A DNA stretch of 64,000 nt from Peristeroidobacter soli (GTDB lineage Bacteria > Pseudomonadota > Gammaproteobacteria > Steroidobacterales > Steroidobacteraceae), in contig NZ_RYEV01000006.1 in the NCBI RefSeq assembly GCF_004138485.1, positions 558,001-622,000 of the forward strand, given 5' to 3'. Each line of letters opens with the position of its first letter. Position 1 is the stretch's first letter. Under the pieces are notes generated by a model. It was not told where the DNA came from and searched no databases. It saw only the letters and a program-made list of their open reading frames with translations. Of this stretch, positions 63,137 through 64,000 are shown piece by piece. Made by a program: the position numbers and the translations under genes.

Positions 63137-64000
63137 ATGCCATTGCGGACGCTCGTCATTCTTGCGATCCCGTTCGCTGTTCTCGTGATAGCGGGCGCGC
63201 CGGCCTCGGCCCATGAAATTCGCCCCGCGTTCCTGCAGATTCGCGAGATCGAGCAGTCGACCTACGATGTGCTGTGGAAGACTCCGGCGCAGGGGGACAT
63301 GCGCCTGGCACTCGACGCCGTCATGCCGCCACAGTGTCGAGATCTCGGAGCGACGCGCGCGACGCTCGTCGATGCCGCCGCCATCGAGCACCGGCGCATC
63401 GTCTGCGAAGGCGGGATCTCCGGCAGGCAGATCGCCTTCGAGAATCTCGCAAGCACGCTGACCGATGTGATCGTGCGCTTCGAGCCGCTCGCAGGCTCAC
63501 CCAAGACCCTGCGCGTGAATGGCGCCACGCCTTTCATCGAGATTCCCGCGCGGCAGTCCATGGGGGAGCTGGCTGGCGAATATTTCCGTTTCGGCGTCGA
63601 GCACATCTGTTTCGGCTTCGATCATTTATTGTTCGTGCTCTGTCTGCTGATGCTCGTCGCCGACCGCAAGCGCCTGCTCTCAGCCATTACCGCCTTCACC
63701 GTGGCGCATACGATCACACTCGCAGGCACGACATTCGGCTGGCTGCGTCTGGCGAGCGCTCCGGTGGAGGCTTGCATAGCACTGTCGATCGCCTTCGTGG
63801 CGGCCGAAGTCATCAAGACGCGCGCAGGCCGACCCAGCTCGACGCAACTTCGCCCTGAGATTGCAGCGTTCGGGTTCGGCCTGTTACACGGATTCGGCTT
63901 CGCCTCGGCGCTGCATGACATCGGCCTGCCCGACGACGCGCTACCGCTCGCGCTGGTTTCGTTCAACCTGGGCGTGGAAGCGGGACAGATCGCATTCGTG
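63137..64000 (+). CDS. HupE/UreJ-family membrane protein (partial, cut by right edge)
   Basis: 288 codons are visible and the frame is still open at the edge. A signal peptide (about 1-26, '...GAPASAHE') and an exported domain (about 27-150) precede the HupE/UreJ-2 membrane domain ('YFRFGVEHICFGFDHLLFVL', 'AITAFTVAHTITLAG', 'GFGLLHGFGFASAL', 'LVSFNLGVEAGQIAFV'), whose conserved His and Asp residues suggest metal handling. The same order DUF3604-PpiC-HupE is, to my knowledge, recurrent in proteobacteria. It starts 3 bases after the PpiC stop. Confidence 0.88.
   Translation, partial: MPLRTLVILAIPFAVLVIAGAPASAHEIRPAFLQIREIEQSTYDVLWKTPAQGDMRLALDAVMPPQCRDLGATRATLVDAAAIEHRRIVCEGGISGRQIAFENLASTLTDVIVRFEPLAGSPKTLRVNGATPFIEIPARQSMGELAGEYFRFGVEHICFGFDHLLFVLCLLMLVADRKRLLSAITAFTVAHTITLAGTTFGWLRLASAPVEACIALSIAFVAAEVIKTRAGRPSSTQLRPEIAAFGFGLLHGFGFASALHDIGLPDDALPLALVSFNLGVEAGQIAFV

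Noticed and set aside
1-64000. CRISPR arrays, tRNA or rRNA genes, insertion sequences, attachment sites
   Set aside because: No regularly spaced direct repeats, cloverleaf candidates, transposase motifs or terminal inverted repeats were recognised on reading; a dedicated search was not possible.

Overview
The window is GC-rich, densely coded DNA from what looks like a free-living Gram-negative proteobacterium. It carries outer-membrane TonB-dependent receptors, ECF-sigma/FecR/STN-receptor signalling and a long-form (about 530 aa) isocitrate lyase of the Pseudomonas type. My best guess is a gammaproteobacterium of the Steroidobacteraceae/Nevskiales kind; this rests on protein character only. 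I see no rRNA, tRNA, CRISPR array, insertion sequence or phage gene.

The common theme is uptake and breakdown of peptides, amides and D- or cyclic amino acids. Region by region: (1) 1-3.1 kb: the first 24 codons of an exported protein (-), a LysR regulator, a HAD hydrolase and an MFS carrier. (2) 3.1-11.5 kb: a GntR/FCD regulator with a 26-bp palindromic operator, then an S9 peptidase, an M17 aminopeptidase, an N-acyl-D-amino-acid deacylase and a DUF5916 outer-membrane protein. (3) 11.8-25.1 kb: an ECF sigma factor, FecR anti-sigma and STN-type receptor, followed almost without gaps by two degenerate M19 dipeptidase-like proteins, a serine hydrolase, an APC permease, a secreted FG-GAP/UnbV protein and a CocE-type hydrolase. 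(4) 25.1-29.8 kb: an orphan FecR-like protein and a patch of gene remnants (sigma factor, TonB receptor, DUF885, FAD oxidase, and a second TonB receptor on the other strand) around an intact aceA. (5) 29.8-35 kb: an esterase, an aminotransferase, an AraC regulator and a DadA-like D-amino-acid dehydrogenase.

(6) 35-56.3 kb is the most interesting part. A leftward operon (TonB receptor, MFS, serine hydrolase, cupin, M19), a rightward pipecolate-type operon (ornithine-cyclodeaminase-like reductase, FAD oxidase, ALDH7 dehydrogenase), a GntR/FCD regulator, a leftward alpha/beta hydrolase plus TPP enzyme, a rightward aminotransferase and a rightward operon (TonB receptor, CocE hydrolase, MFS, M19) share an ATTGGATA-type element in five intergenic regions. 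I infer one local regulon that imports, hydrolyses and oxidises an amino-acid amide or peptide, perhaps one containing lysine or pipecolate.

(7) 56.3-64 kb: a TetR regulator with matching palindromes before itself and before a large TonB receptor, followed by a DUF3604 lipoprotein, a PpiC-like protein and a HupE/UreJ membrane protein cut by the window edge.

Gene starts were chosen by ribosome-binding site and overlap where these were visible. Function calls rest on motifs read by eye, not on searches.
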